From: Clostridium_T sp040217795
Lineage (GTDB): Bacteria > Bacillota > Clostridia > Clostridiales > Clostridiaceae
Assembly: GCA_040217795.1 (NCBI GenBank)
Contig: JBEHWK010000002.1
Coordinates: forward strand, 46,124-110,123
Length of the DNA: 64,000 nt
Direction of reading: 5' to 3'
Position numbers and translations under genes: made by a program. The notes beneath the pieces are model-generated. The model was not told the origin of the DNA. It did not search any database and was given only the letters and a program-made list of their open reading frames with translations. This document shows, one piece after another, positions 7,810 to 15,980 of the stretch. The first letter of the stretch is position 1. Every line of letters begins with the position of its first letter.

Positions 7810-8271
7810 TTGAAGTTATCAACTAAAGGCAGGTACGGCGTTAAAGCAATGGTGGATCTGGCTATCAATTTTGGTTCAGAACCTGTTTCAATAAAAGAGA
7901 TCTCAAAAAGACAAAATATTTCAGAATATTATTTGGAGCAATTATTTGCACCTCTTAGAAAAGCCAAACTTATCAGAAGCATCAGAGGCGCTCAAGGGGG
8001 ATATGTATTAAATAAAGATCCAAAGGATATAAAGGTTTCTGACATCATGTATGTGCTTGAAGGTCCTGTTGAAATATCCGATTGTATTGATGGTGTTGCC
8101 TGTGACAATCTGGATTGCTGTGCAACCAGGCTGTTATGGAAAAAAATCAAAGAATCCCTGGATGAAGTTATGGAATCAGTAACGCTTCAGGATATAGTAA
8201 ATGACTATAAATCTATAAAAGATAGTAATTCAAAAATTAAAATTATGAATAGGGGAGAGAGCAATGAATAG
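7810..8271 (+). CDS. iscR: Rrf2-family Fe-S cluster regulator IscR
   Basis: Transcription factor sensing Fe-S cluster status and controlling cluster assembly. The N-terminal winged helix has the classic LSTKGRYGVKAMVDLA opening and SIRGAQGGYVL wing. The mid-protein cysteines have C-x5-C-x5-C spacing (DCIDGVACDNLDCC), as in cluster-binding IscR rather than the cysteine-metabolism regulator CymR. TTG 7810 is chosen because the family starts at KLSTKGRYG and AGGAGTGG (7797-7804) precedes it at good distance; an upstream GTG overlaps that site. The gene overlaps iscS by 8 nt, so the first gene of the operon regulates the rest. Confidence 0.9.
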   Translation: MKLSTKGRYGVKAMVDLAINFGSEPVSIKEISKRQNISEYYLEQLFAPLRKAKLIRSIRGAQGGYVLNKDPKDIKVSDIMYVLEGPVEISDCIDGVACDNLDCCATRLLWKKIKESLDEVMESVTLQDIVNDYKSIKDSNSKIKIMNRGESNE

Positions 8272-9448
8272 AACAGTATATATGGATTATTCCGCAACTA
8301 CATTTGTTAAGCCTGAAGTTTTAGAAGAAATGATGCCATTTTTTACTCAAAGCTTTGGAAATCCGTCATCATTTTATACAATATCAAGAGAAACAAAAAG
8401 AGCAATAGACAAGGCGAGAGAAAGAGTAGCCAAGGCGCTGAATGCAGATACAGCTGAAGTTTATTTTACTGCAGGCGGGTCTGAGGCAGACAACTGGGCT
8501 ATCAAGGGAGCTGCTTTTGCTCACAGAAATAAAGGAAATCATATTATTACTACAAAAGTTGAGCACCACGCAGTGCTTCACACTTGTGAATGGCTTGAAA
8601 AGCTTGGTTTCGAAGTGACATATCTTGGTGTGGATGAGGAAGGTTTCATAAACCTGGATGAACTTAAGGATGCAATAAAAGACACTACTATATTAGTATC
8701 TGTAATGTTTGCAAATAACGAAATAGGCACAATACAGCCAATAAAAGAAATCGGAGAAATATGCCGTGAAAAGAAAGTGCTGTTCCATACTGATGCAGTT
8801 CAGGCTGTAGGAAATCTTGAGATAGATGTAAAAGATCTTAAAATAGATTTATTATCTCTTGCAGGACATAAATTCTACGGACCTAAAGGAGTAGGTGCAC
8901 TTTATATCAGAAAAGGCGTAAAAATAGAAAACTTAATTCATGGAGGCGGCCAGGAAAGAGCAAGAAGAGCCGGAACAGAAAATATTGCCGGAGCTGTTGG
9001 CCTTGGAAAAGCTATTGAACTGGCATATGAAAACATTAAAGAGCATACTGAAAGATTAGTGGCATTAAGAGAAAAGTTAACTGACGGATTATTAAAAATT
9101 CCATACACTAAACTTAATGGGCCAAGAGGGGATAAGAGACTTCCTGGTAATGTAAATGTAAGTTTTGAATTTATTGAAGGTGAATCAATATTGCTTTCTT
9201 TAGATTTTGAAGGGGTTTGTGCTTCTTCCGGAAGTGCCTGCACATCAGGATCACTGGATCCTTCACATGTTCTTTTATCAATAGGGCTTCCTCATGAAAA
9301 AGCTCACGGATCTTTAAGATTAACTCTTGGGGATAACAGTACAGAAGAGGATGTAGATTATATTTTAGAGGTATTGCCTCCAATAATAGAAAGATTAAGA
9401 AATATGTCTCCATTATGGGAAGACTTTTTAAAGAAAGGGGAAAAATAA
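8264..9448 (+). CDS. iscS: Cysteine desulfurase
   Basis: PLP enzyme converting cysteine to alanine and passing the persulfide sulfur to IscU and, here, to MnmA. The 394-residue protein has the class-V aminotransferase fold: YMDYSATTFVKPEV start, HHAVLHTCEW, the PLP lysine in LAGHKFYGPKG (Lys-203), and the mobile catalytic cysteine in SSGSACTSGS (Cys-326). It overlaps iscR and is followed after 1 nt by iscU. The linked iscU and mnmA indicate that this copy serves both cluster assembly and tRNA thiolation. Some clostridial genomes annotate it nifS. Confidence 0.95.
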   Translation: MNRTVYMDYSATTFVKPEVLEEMMPFFTQSFGNPSSFYTISRETKRAIDKARERVAKALNADTAEVYFTAGGSEADNWAIKGAAFAHRNKGNHIITTKVEHHAVLHTCEWLEKLGFEVTYLGVDEEGFINLDELKDAIKDTTILVSVMFANNEIGTIQPIKEIGEICREKKVLFHTDAVQAVGNLEIDVKDLKIDLLSLAGHKFYGPKGVGALYIRKGVKIENLIHGGGQERARRAGTENIAGAVGLGKAIELAYENIKEHTERLVALREKLTDGLLKIPYTKLNGPRGDKRLPGNVNVSFEFIEGESILLSLDFEGVCASSGSACTSGSLDPSHVLLSIGLPHEKAHGSLRLTLGDNSTEEDVDYILEVLPPIIERLRNMSPLWEDFLKKGEK

Positions 9449-9449
9449 A

Positions 9450-9878
9450 ATGATATACAGCGATAAAGTTATGGACCATTTCAGAAATCCAAGAAATGTA
9501 GGGGAAATTCCTGATGCCAATGGGGTAGGGGAAGTTGGAAATGCAAAATGCGGAGATATAATGAAAATATATCTTAAAGTAGAAGACAATATAATAAAGG
9601 ATGCGAAATTCAAGACCTTCGGATGCGGATCAGCTATTGCATCTTCTTCAATGGCAACAGAGCTGATAATAGGAAAAACTCTTGAAGAAGCCTGGGAATT
9701 GACAAATAAAGCAGTTGCTGAAGCTTTGGACGGACTTCCTCCAGTAAAGATGCACTGTTCAGTTTTAGCAGAAGAAGCTATTCATAAGGCAATAAATGAT
9801 TATAGAATAAGCGTAGGATTAGAACCTTGGGACTATGAAGAGCATGATGATATTCACGATCAGGTTCATGGAGAATAA
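9450..9878 (+). CDS. iscU: Iron-sulfur cluster scaffold protein IscU/NifU type
   Basis: Scaffold on which [2Fe-2S] clusters are built before delivery to target proteins. The 142-residue protein has the three ligand cysteines Cys-34 (AKCGD), Cys-59 (FGCGSA) and Cys-103 (MHCSVLAEEA), plus the conserved Asp-36. The C-terminal tail from about 120 is longer and acidic (WDYEEHDDIHDQVHGE), a clostridial feature compared with E. coli IscU. The start is 1 nt after the iscS stop, and the same operon continues into mnmA. Confidence 0.95.
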   Translation: MIYSDKVMDHFRNPRNVGEIPDANGVGEVGNAKCGDIMKIYLKVEDNIIKDAKFKTFGCGSAIASSSMATELIIGKTLEEAWELTNKAVAEALDGLPPVKMHCSVLAEEAIHKAINDYRISVGLEPWDYEEHDDIHDQVHGE

Positions 9879-9896
9879 TTGATAATAGGTGATTTT

Positions 9897-10973
9897 ATGA
9901 AAAAAAAAGTAGTTATAGGTATGAGCGGCGGGGTTGACTCCTCAGTTGCCGCATACCTTTTAAAGGAAGCCGGCTATGATGTTATAGGAGTTACCATGCA
10001 GATATGGCAGGAAGACAAGGAGTACGAAGAACGTGAAGGCGGATGCTGTTCACTTTCAGCAGTGGATGATGCCAGAAGAGTAGCTGATAAGCTGGGGATA
10101 CCATTTTATGTGCTTAATTTCAGAGATTCCTTTAAGGATAAGGTTATTGATTACTTTGTTGATGAGTATATAGCTGGAAGAACACCAAATCCATGTATAG
10201 CATGTAACAAATATCTGAAATTCGACGAGCTTTTAAGAAAGGCTCAGGGAATCGGAGCTGACTATGTAGCTACAGGACATTATGCAAAGATAGAAAAAAA
10301 AGATGGAAGATTTCTTCTTATACGAAGCGATGACAGCAGAAAAGATCAGACATATGCATTGTATAATCTGACTCAGGAACAGCTTGAACATACTCTTATG
10401 CCTTGCGGAGAGTATACAAAAGACAGGATAAGGGAAATCGCAAAAGAAATCGGTCTTGATGTACATAATAAAAAAGACAGTGAGGAAATATGCTTCATTC
10501 CTGATAATAATCACGGTAATTATATTACTCTGGCAAAGCCCGGAGCAGTAAGGGAAGGAAACTTCGTTGATAAAAGAGGTAACATACTGGGAAGACATAA
10601 GGGTATAGTTTATTATACTATAGGTCAGAGAAAAGGGTTGGGAATTGCATTAGGAAGACCCGTTTTCGTTACTGATATAAATCCTTTGACAAACGAGGTT
10701 GTACTTGGGCCTGAAGAGGATATTTTCAAAAGTGATTTAATAGCTAAGGATGTTAATTTTATTTCTGTTGATAAGCTTGAGGGGCCTCTTGAAGTAGAAG
10801 CAAAGGTAAGATACTCAGGAACTCCTGCAAAGGCTGTCATAACTCCGCTGGAAGGAAATAAAATCAAGGTGTGTTTTAAAGAGAAGCAAAGAGCTATCAC
10901 TAAAGGCCAGTCGGTAGTTTTCTATCAGGGGGATATAGTTGTAGGCGGAGGAGTTATAGAATCTCTTGCTTAA
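9897..10973 (+). CDS. mnmA: tRNA-specific 2-thiouridylase
   Basis: ATP-dependent enzyme that thiolates U34 of tRNA-Lys, -Glu and -Gln using sulfur relayed from a cysteine desulfurase. The 358-residue protein shows the PP-loop GMSGGVDSSVAAYLL, the first catalytic cysteine in NPCIACNKYLKF, the second in EEICFIP, and the conserved TIGQRKGLGIA. Start ATG 9897 is chosen by homology (MKKKVVIGMSGG); an in-frame TTG 18 nt upstream has no ribosome site. Placement directly after iscS-iscU is a common Firmicute arrangement and suggests a dedicated sulfur relay. Confidence 0.95.
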   Translation: MKKKVVIGMSGGVDSSVAAYLLKEAGYDVIGVTMQIWQEDKEYEEREGGCCSLSAVDDARRVADKLGIPFYVLNFRDSFKDKVIDYFVDEYIAGRTPNPCIACNKYLKFDELLRKAQGIGADYVATGHYAKIEKKDGRFLLIRSDDSRKDQTYALYNLTQEQLEHTLMPCGEYTKDRIREIAKEIGLDVHNKKDSEEICFIPDNNHGNYITLAKPGAVREGNFVDKRGNILGRHKGIVYYTIGQRKGLGIALGRPVFVTDINPLTNEVVLGPEEDIFKSDLIAKDVNFISVDKLEGPLEVEAKVRYSGTPAKAVITPLEGNKIKVCFKEKQRAITKGQSVVFYQGDIVVGGGVIESLA

Positions 10974-11004
10974 GCAACAGGTAGTGTTAAGGATATACCT
11001 GAAA

Positions 11005-11218
11005 TAGGGTTCCAACCTCAACTAATAACTTATGCATATAATTCAAAAATTCTAAAATATCCTGTCTCCTAAAGCTTCCTAGGGTCGGACCGATTAAGCA
11101 GTGAAGCTTTAAAAGACATAATGTAAGATTTTCAGTTCATTATATTTACATGACGATTCTTCTTTCAATTCTCGAAGAATTCAACATGCATAAGTTAAGT
11201 TACGGTAAAGGAGCCCTA
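11005..11218 (-). repeat. Structured repeat, copy A (interrupted by a 116-bp insert)
   Basis: The reverse complement of copy B at 46446-46545. The shared outer part is 11005-11037 (TAGGGTTCCAACCTCAACTA then AACTTATGCAT) and 11154-11218 (a central AATTCTCGAAGAATT hairpin, CATGCATAAGTT, and a diverged end). Between them, 11038-11153 is absent from copy B and holds its own inverted repeat TAAAGCTTC/GAAGCTTTA. The element sits just upstream of the alaS promoter. Confidence 0.75.
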
Positions 11219-11256
11219 TAGGGTACATCTTTTTATCAATGTTGCAGGTGAAAATA

Positions 11257-11285
11257 TTGACAAAATATTTTTCGTAACATATAAT
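11257..11285 (+). promoter_or_regulatory. Sigma-A promoter of alaS
   Basis: Perfect TTGACA (11257-11262), 17-nt spacer, perfect TATAAT (11280-11285), driving the T-box leader. Confidence 0.92.
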
Positions 11286-11291
11286 TCAAAA

Positions 11292-11498
11292 TAGAATTTT
11301 ATATAAAGCGATGAAAAGAATTAGTAGATTTGAATTTAGTATTTCAGAGAGGAAGTGGTTGGTGAAAACTTCTTACAAATCAAGTTGAAGCTGTCTTGGA
11401 GCTTATTCAGTCGAGTGATGCTTAATGGCATAATTAGGGTGGTACCGCGGAAGTAAAGATTTTCGTCCCTTTCTGTTTGGGATGGAGTCTTTTTTTTA
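11292..11498 (+). promoter_or_regulatory. Alanine T-box leader
   Basis: Uncharged tRNA-Ala sensor controlling alaS. The conserved T-box AGGGTGGTACCGCG is at 11436-11449. Upstream, stem I carries the AGTA motif, the distal GGTTGGTGA loop and, in the specifier loop GAAGCTG, the codon GCT (11390-11392), which matches alanine. Downstream, the stem TCGTCCC/GGGATGG followed by eight T residues is the terminator that competes with the T-box antiterminator. Confidence 0.95.
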
Positions 11499-11546
11499 TT
11501 GAATAGGAAAGTTATATTATTTTTTGTATTTTGGAGGTAATTATTA

Positions 11547-14189
11547 ATGAAAAAAATGGGCGCTAATGAATTAAGAGAAGCATATTTAAACTTTTTTGAA
11601 GGTAAAGATCATTTAAGATTAGATAGCTTTCCCCTTGTTCCTAAAAATGATAAGAGTTTATTGCTGATAAATGCCGGTATGGCACCATTAAAGCCATACT
11701 TTACAGGTGTTCAGGAACCGCCTAAAAAGAGGATAACGACTTGTCAGAAATGTATAAGAACAGGCGATATTGAAAATGTAGGAAAGACTTCAAGACATGG
11801 AACTTTCTTTGAGATGTTAGGAAACTTTTCTTTCGGAGATTACTTTAAAGAAGAAATTATTCCATGGGCTTGGGAGTTCATTACAGTAAATTTAGAAATA
11901 CCAAAAGACAGGCTTTATGTTACCATCTACCTGGAAGATGATGAAGCTTATAATATCTGGACTTCAAAAACAGATGTTGATCCTTCAAGAATATTCAGAT
12001 TAGGCAAGGATGATAACTTCTGGGAAATAGGTGTAGGTCCATGCGGTCCATGTACTGAAATTCACTTTGACAGAGGAAACGGTGAGAAGGTAACTACAGT
12101 GGAGGAATTCTTGAAGGCTGCAGATGAGGATAGAATTGTTGAGTTCTGGAACCTTGTATTTACTCAGTTTGATAAGGATGAAGCCGGCAATTACAACAGA
12201 CTGTCCAGTCCAAACATTGATACAGGAATGGGACTTGAGAGAATTGCAACAATCATGCAGGGTGTAAATAACATATTTGAAATTGATACAGTAAGAAGCA
12301 TTTTGAATAAAGTATGCGAGATAACAAATTCAAAGTATGGAGAAAACAAATCAGATGATATCTCTATAAGAATAATAACTGACCATGTAAAAAGTGTTAC
12401 TATGCTGATTTCTGACGGAGTGTTACCTTCTAATGAGGGAAGAGGATACGTTCTCAGAAGATTGCTTAGAAGAGCAGCCAGACATGGAAGACTCCTTGGC
12501 GCAAAAGATGTATTTTTACTTGATATTGTGGATACAGTAATTGAAAATTACGGATCTGCATATTCTCAACTTATGGAGAAGAAGGATTATATTAAGAAGA
12601 TAGTTGCATTGGAAGAGGAAAGATTCAATGAAACAATAGATTCAGGAATGGAAATATTAAAATCATATATTGATGAGATGGCAAATAATGATGAAAAAAC
12701 TTTATCAGGAGAAAAAGCTTTCAAATTATATGATACATTCGGGTTCCCTCTTGAGCTGACACTGGAGATTCTGGAAGAGAAAAACCTTTTGGTTGATTTA
12801 GAAGGCTTTAATAAAGCTATGGAACATCAGAGAACTTCTGCAAGAGAAGCAAGAGGTGAAAACACGTATATGGGTTCTGACGAAAAACCTGTAAACAAAA
12901 TTGATGCTTCAATCGAAACTGAGTTTAAGGGATATGATGAACTTGAAATTTCAGCTTCAGCTTTAATACTGGCTGATGACTCTGAATTCAAGGAAACTCT
13001 TAAAGCAGGGGAAAAAGGTTATCTGGTAACAAGTGCCACTCCTTTCTATGCTGAAATGGGAGGACAGACAGGGGATGCAGGAATTATCTTCAATAATAAA
13101 TTCAAGGGAATAGTTTATGATACTAAAAAGAATGTAGGCGGAAAAACTATCCATTATATTGAAATTACAGAAGGTGAATTATCTCAAAATGATGATATAA
13201 CTCTTAAGGTTGATGCTAAGAGAAGAAAAGATATCGGTAAAAACCATACAGCAACACATATGCTTCAGGAAGCTTTAAAGGAAGTACTGGGAGAACACGT
13301 TGCTCAGTCAGGATCTTTTGTAGACAATGAAAGATTAAGATTTGACTTCACTCACTTCCAGGGAATGACTAAAGAAGAGCTTGAAAAAGTTGAAGATTTG
13401 GTTAATGAAAAGATTATGGAAGCATATAAAGTGGAAACTCAGTTAATGACAATTGATGAGGCAAGAGAATCAGGTGCTACAGCTTTATTTGATGATAAAT
13501 ACGGAAATGAAGTAAGAGTTGTATCTGTTGGTGAATTCTCTAAGGAATTATGTGGAGGAACTCACGTAAAGAACTCAGGAGAAATCGGATTGTTAAAAAT
13601 ACTGACTGAAGCCGGAGTTGCTGCAGGAATAAGAAGAATAGAAGCGGTAACAGGTTTTAACGCCTTGAAGTTCATTGAGGAAAAACAAAGGGTATTAAAA
13701 GAAACTGCAGGTGTTTTAAAATGCAGCGAGAAGGATATAATAGGAAAAGTTCATTCATTATCACAAGAATTAAAAGAAAAAGACAAAGAAGTTCATGAAC
13801 TTAAATCTAAATTGGCTTCAGGAGCTGAAGACGAAATACTTCAGGCTGTAAAAGACATAAACGGCGTAAGTGTAGTTGCTTTTGGACTTAAAGATTTAGA
13901 CGGAAACTCACTAAGAGACCTGGCTGATAAAGTAAGAAATAAAATTTCGCTTGGAGTAGTTATCTTAGGCAGCACTCAGGGTGATAAGGTTAATTTTGTG
14001 GCTATGGCTACAAAGAACTCAATTGAAAAGGGTGTTCACTGCGGAAAAATTATCAAAGAGGTAGCAGCAGTTGCTGGCGGTGGCGGTGGCGGAAGACCTG
14101 ATATGGCTCAGGCTGGCGGAAAAGACCCGTCAAAGTTGGCTGAAGCTATTACAAAAGCGTACCAAACTGTTGAAAATTTAGTAAAATAG
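11547..14189 (+). CDS. alaS: Alanine--tRNA ligase
   Basis: Charges tRNA-Ala. The 880-residue length is normal. The class-II catalytic core is seen in NAGMAPLKPYF, SRHGTFFEMLGNFSFGDYF and GPCGPCTEIHFDRG; the tRNA-recognition part has SNEGRGYVLRRLLRRAARHG. The editing domain carries the zinc/editing motif HTATHMLQEAL and the later CGGTHV. The C-Ala domain ends in a glycine run GGGGGGRPDMAQAGG. The site GGAGGT precedes ATG 11547; a second in-frame ATG lies three codons on. Expression is governed by the alanine-specific T-box directly upstream. Confidence 0.98.
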   Translation: MKKMGANELREAYLNFFEGKDHLRLDSFPLVPKNDKSLLLINAGMAPLKPYFTGVQEPPKKRITTCQKCIRTGDIENVGKTSRHGTFFEMLGNFSFGDYFKEEIIPWAWEFITVNLEIPKDRLYVTIYLEDDEAYNIWTSKTDVDPSRIFRLGKDDNFWEIGVGPCGPCTEIHFDRGNGEKVTTVEEFLKAADEDRIVEFWNLVFTQFDKDEAGNYNRLSSPNIDTGMGLERIATIMQGVNNIFEIDTVRSILNKVCEITNSKYGENKSDDISIRIITDHVKSVTMLISDGVLPSNEGRGYVLRRLLRRAARHGRLLGAKDVFLLDIVDTVIENYGSAYSQLMEKKDYIKKIVALEEERFNETIDSGMEILKSYIDEMANNDEKTLSGEKAFKLYDTFGFPLELTLEILEEKNLLVDLEGFNKAMEHQRTSAREARGENTYMGSDEKPVNKIDASIETEFKGYDELEISASALILADDSEFKETLKAGEKGYLVTSATPFYAEMGGQTGDAGIIFNNKFKGIVYDTKKNVGGKTIHYIEITEGELSQNDDITLKVDAKRRKDIGKNHTATHMLQEALKEVLGEHVAQSGSFVDNERLRFDFTHFQGMTKEELEKVEDLVNEKIMEAYKVETQLMTIDEARESGATALFDDKYGNEVRVVSVGEFSKELCGGTHVKNSGEIGLLKILTEAGVAAGIRRIEAVTGFNALKFIEEKQRVLKETAGVLKCSEKDIIGKVHSLSQELKEKDKEVHELKSKLASGAEDEILQAVKDINGVSVVAFGLKDLDGNSLRDLADKVRNKISLGVVILGSTQGDKVNFVAMATKNSIEKGVHCGKIIKEVAAVAGGGGGGRPDMAQAGGKDPSKLAEAITKAYQTVENLVK

Positions 14190-14303
14190 TATACATTTAT
14201 CATTTATTAAGTTATAATTTAATTAAATGATGGGAATATTTATAAATAAGTTACTGTAATATTGTGCGAAGGGACGGTGGAGCTGGATTATTCAGCGGCA
14301 ATT

Positions 14304-14561
14304 ATGAAGGACAATTTACAAAATACGATGATGTTTGATAGAAACAAGGATAGAAAAGATTTAACTAAGGCAATACTAACAGAAGTGTATGATTCACTGA
14401 TTGAAAAGGGATATAATCCTGTAAATCAGTTAGTTGGATACTTGATTTCTGGTGACCCAACCTATATTACTAACTACAATGGAGCAAGAGCTCTTGTCAG
14501 AAAACTAGAACGAGATGAAATTCTAGAGGAAGTAATAAAGTCCTATTTAGGAGCAGAATAA
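14304..14561 (+). CDS. ireB: IreB family regulatory phosphoprotein (UPF0297)
   Basis: Small cytoplasmic protein; in Enterococcus IreB is a substrate of the PASTA kinase IreK and a negative regulator of cephalosporin resistance. The visible core, EKGYNPVNQLVGYLISGDPTYI and NGARALVRKLERDEILEE, is the family signature. I take ATG 14304 (85 residues, usual length) although no good ribosome site lies just before it. In-frame TTG 14262 and GTG 14277 would add 14 or 9 residues, and their sites are no better, so the start is uncertain. The gene order alaS-ireB-ruvX-DUF1292 is conserved in Firmicutes. Confidence 0.88.
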   Translation: MKDNLQNTMMFDRNKDRKDLTKAILTEVYDSLIEKGYNPVNQLVGYLISGDPTYITNYNGARALVRKLERDEILEEVIKSYLGAE

Positions 14562-14590
14562 AAAGAGTGCCTTTGGGTGCTCTTTATTCT
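14562..14590 (+). terminator. Hairpin after ireB
   Basis: AAAGAGTGCC pairs with GGGTGCTCTTT (two G-U pairs) around a short loop, followed by a T-rich tail. Confidence 0.6.
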
Positions 14591-14642
14591 TAATTTTATT
14601 TAATGCAATAAAAAACTGATTTTAAATATTATTCTGTCATCT

Positions 14643-14683
14643 AAAGCATCCCTTAGTGTAATACTATAAAGACGGGATGCTTT
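14643..14683 (+). other. Stem-loop in the ruvX upstream region
   Basis: AAAGCATCCC (14643-14652) and GGGATGCTTT (14674-14683) form a perfect 10-bp stem with a 21-nt loop. No T run follows, so it is not an ordinary terminator. It lies 45 nt before the ruvX start and may be an mRNA leader structure or an operator. Confidence 0.5.
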
Positions 14684-14728
14684 ACAAGAGAGAATGAAAA
14701 TTATTATACATTAATCTAAGGAGAAAAA

Positions 14729-15142
14729 ATGCGTATTTTAGGATTGGATATAGGAACTAAAACTGTAGGTGTTGCCGTAAGTGATCCATTGGGGTTTACA
14801 GCTCAGGGTATAACAACTGTTGCCAGGAAAAACTATAATTATGATATAGCGGAAATTAAAAAGTTATATGATGAATATCAGGCAGAAATTATTGTTGTAG
14901 GGCTGCCTAAAAACATGAATGGAACTCTTGGAGAAGCTGCAGAGAGAACCTATAAATTCTGTGAAAAATTAACTGCATCTTTTAATCCCAGGATTGAATA
15001 TTGGGATGAGAGACTTACTACAACAGCTGCCCACAGAGCAATGTTAGAGGCAGATCTTTCAAGAAACAAAAGGAAAAAAATAGTGGATAAAATAGCGGCA
15101 GCCTTAATTCTGCAAGGATATTTAGATAAGAATTCTAAATAG
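14729..15142 (+). CDS. ruvX: Holliday-junction resolvase-like protein RuvX (YqgF)
   Basis: RNase H-fold nuclease of the YqgF family, implicated in pre-16S rRNA 5' processing and/or branched DNA resolution. The 137-residue protein has the first catalytic Asp in ILGLDIGTKTVGVAVSD, the second acidic site in VGLPKNMNGT/YWDERLTT and the third near KIDKIAA-type VDKIAAALILQGYL. The start at 14729 has AAGGAG close before it. It lies between ireB and a DUF1292 gene, the standard Firmicute neighbourhood. Confidence 0.93.
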   Translation: MRILGLDIGTKTVGVAVSDPLGFTAQGITTVARKNYNYDIAEIKKLYDEYQAEIIVVGLPKNMNGTLGEAAERTYKFCEKLTASFNPRIEYWDERLTTTAAHRAMLEADLSRNKRKKIVDKIAAALILQGYLDKNSK

Positions 15143-15186
15143 GCTTCCAATTTTATATATGAGATTATTAGAAAGGAGTTTTTTTA

Positions 15187-15444
15187 ATGGAAAACAACGT
15201 AGACAAAATTACTTTATTGGATGAAGAAGGGGTAGAAACAGAATTTACTGTTCTTACAAAGCTTGATATTGAAGACAATGAATATGTTATTGTTGTACCT
15301 TCAGATTTAGATGAAGAAGAAGGAGACGCTATAGCTTTAAAGATTGTTGTCGATGAGGAAGGCAATGAGGTTCTTGCTACAATTGAGGACGAAGCTGAAT
15401 TCGAGTTGGTGGCAGAAGCTTATGAAGCTGTGTTTCAAGAGTAA
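15187..15444 (+). CDS. DUF1292 family protein (YrzB-like)
   Basis: An 85-residue very acidic protein with the DUF1292 pattern ITLLDEEGVETEFTVL, NEYVIVVPSDLDEEEGDA and KIVVDEEGNEVLATIEDEAEF. Its function is unknown; the family is almost always encoded beside ruvX. AAAGGAGTTT lies ahead of ATG 15187. It is followed after 17 nt by fur, with no terminator between, so ruvX-DUF1292-fur are likely co-transcribed. Confidence 0.92.
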   Translation: MENNVDKITLLDEEGVETEFTVLTKLDIEDNEYVIVVPSDLDEEEGDAIALKIVVDEEGNEVLATIEDEAEFELVAEAYEAVFQE

Positions 15445-15461
15445 AAAGTGAGGGGTTATTA

Positions 15462-15917
15462 ATGCCATATTTAGGTGATAAAGAGATAAATCAGCTAAAA
15501 GAAGACTTGAAGACGAAAGGGTATAAGCTGACTCCACAACGCAGGGCAATTGTAAACACAATTATTGAAAATGAAGGTAAGCATTTGACTGCAGAGGACA
15601 TTTATGATGAAGTAAAAAAGGGATGTCCGGAAATTGGCTTAGCTACGGTATATAGAACTATTCTCCTTTTAGAAGAATTAGGGATAGTTTATAAACTTGA
15701 TTTAGATGATGGTTGTGCCAGATATGAGCTTGCTCATGAGGGAGAAACTCACAGGCACCATCACTTGGTATGCAATATGTGCGGCAAGGTTATTGAAGTG
15801 GAAGACGATCTTTTAGAGGATTTAGAAAAGACAATTGAAGAAAAATATAATTTCAGTATAGTGAACCATTCATTAAAATTTTTTGGAATTTGCAATGAAT
15901 GCAGGAAATCACAGTAA
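15462..15917 (+). CDS. fur: Fur family metalloregulator
   Basis: Metal-dependent repressor, most likely of iron uptake. The 151-residue protein has the N-terminal winged helix (GYKLTPQRRAIV, GLATVYRTILLLEELG) and the metal-binding half HRHHHLVCNMCGKVIEVEDD. Structural-zinc cysteines are CNMC and CNEC. The HHHLVC-CGKVIEVEDD wording is that of Fur rather than PerR or Zur, but paralogue assignment from sequence alone is not certain. The start is supported by GAGGGG before ATG 15462. Confidence 0.85.
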   Translation: MPYLGDKEINQLKEDLKTKGYKLTPQRRAIVNTIIENEGKHLTAEDIYDEVKKGCPEIGLATVYRTILLLEELGIVYKLDLDDGCARYELAHEGETHRHHHLVCNMCGKVIEVEDDLLEDLEKTIEEKYNFSIVNHSLKFFGICNECRKSQ

Positions 15918-15980
15918 AGGTATCCTCTCAAAACAGAGATGACATCTTTTGTATTTCAAAAAATCAAAAGGAGGGGAAAT

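Noticed and set aside
9171..9479. Minus-strand open frame across the end of iscS
   Set aside because: Overlaps two conserved genes and has no start context.
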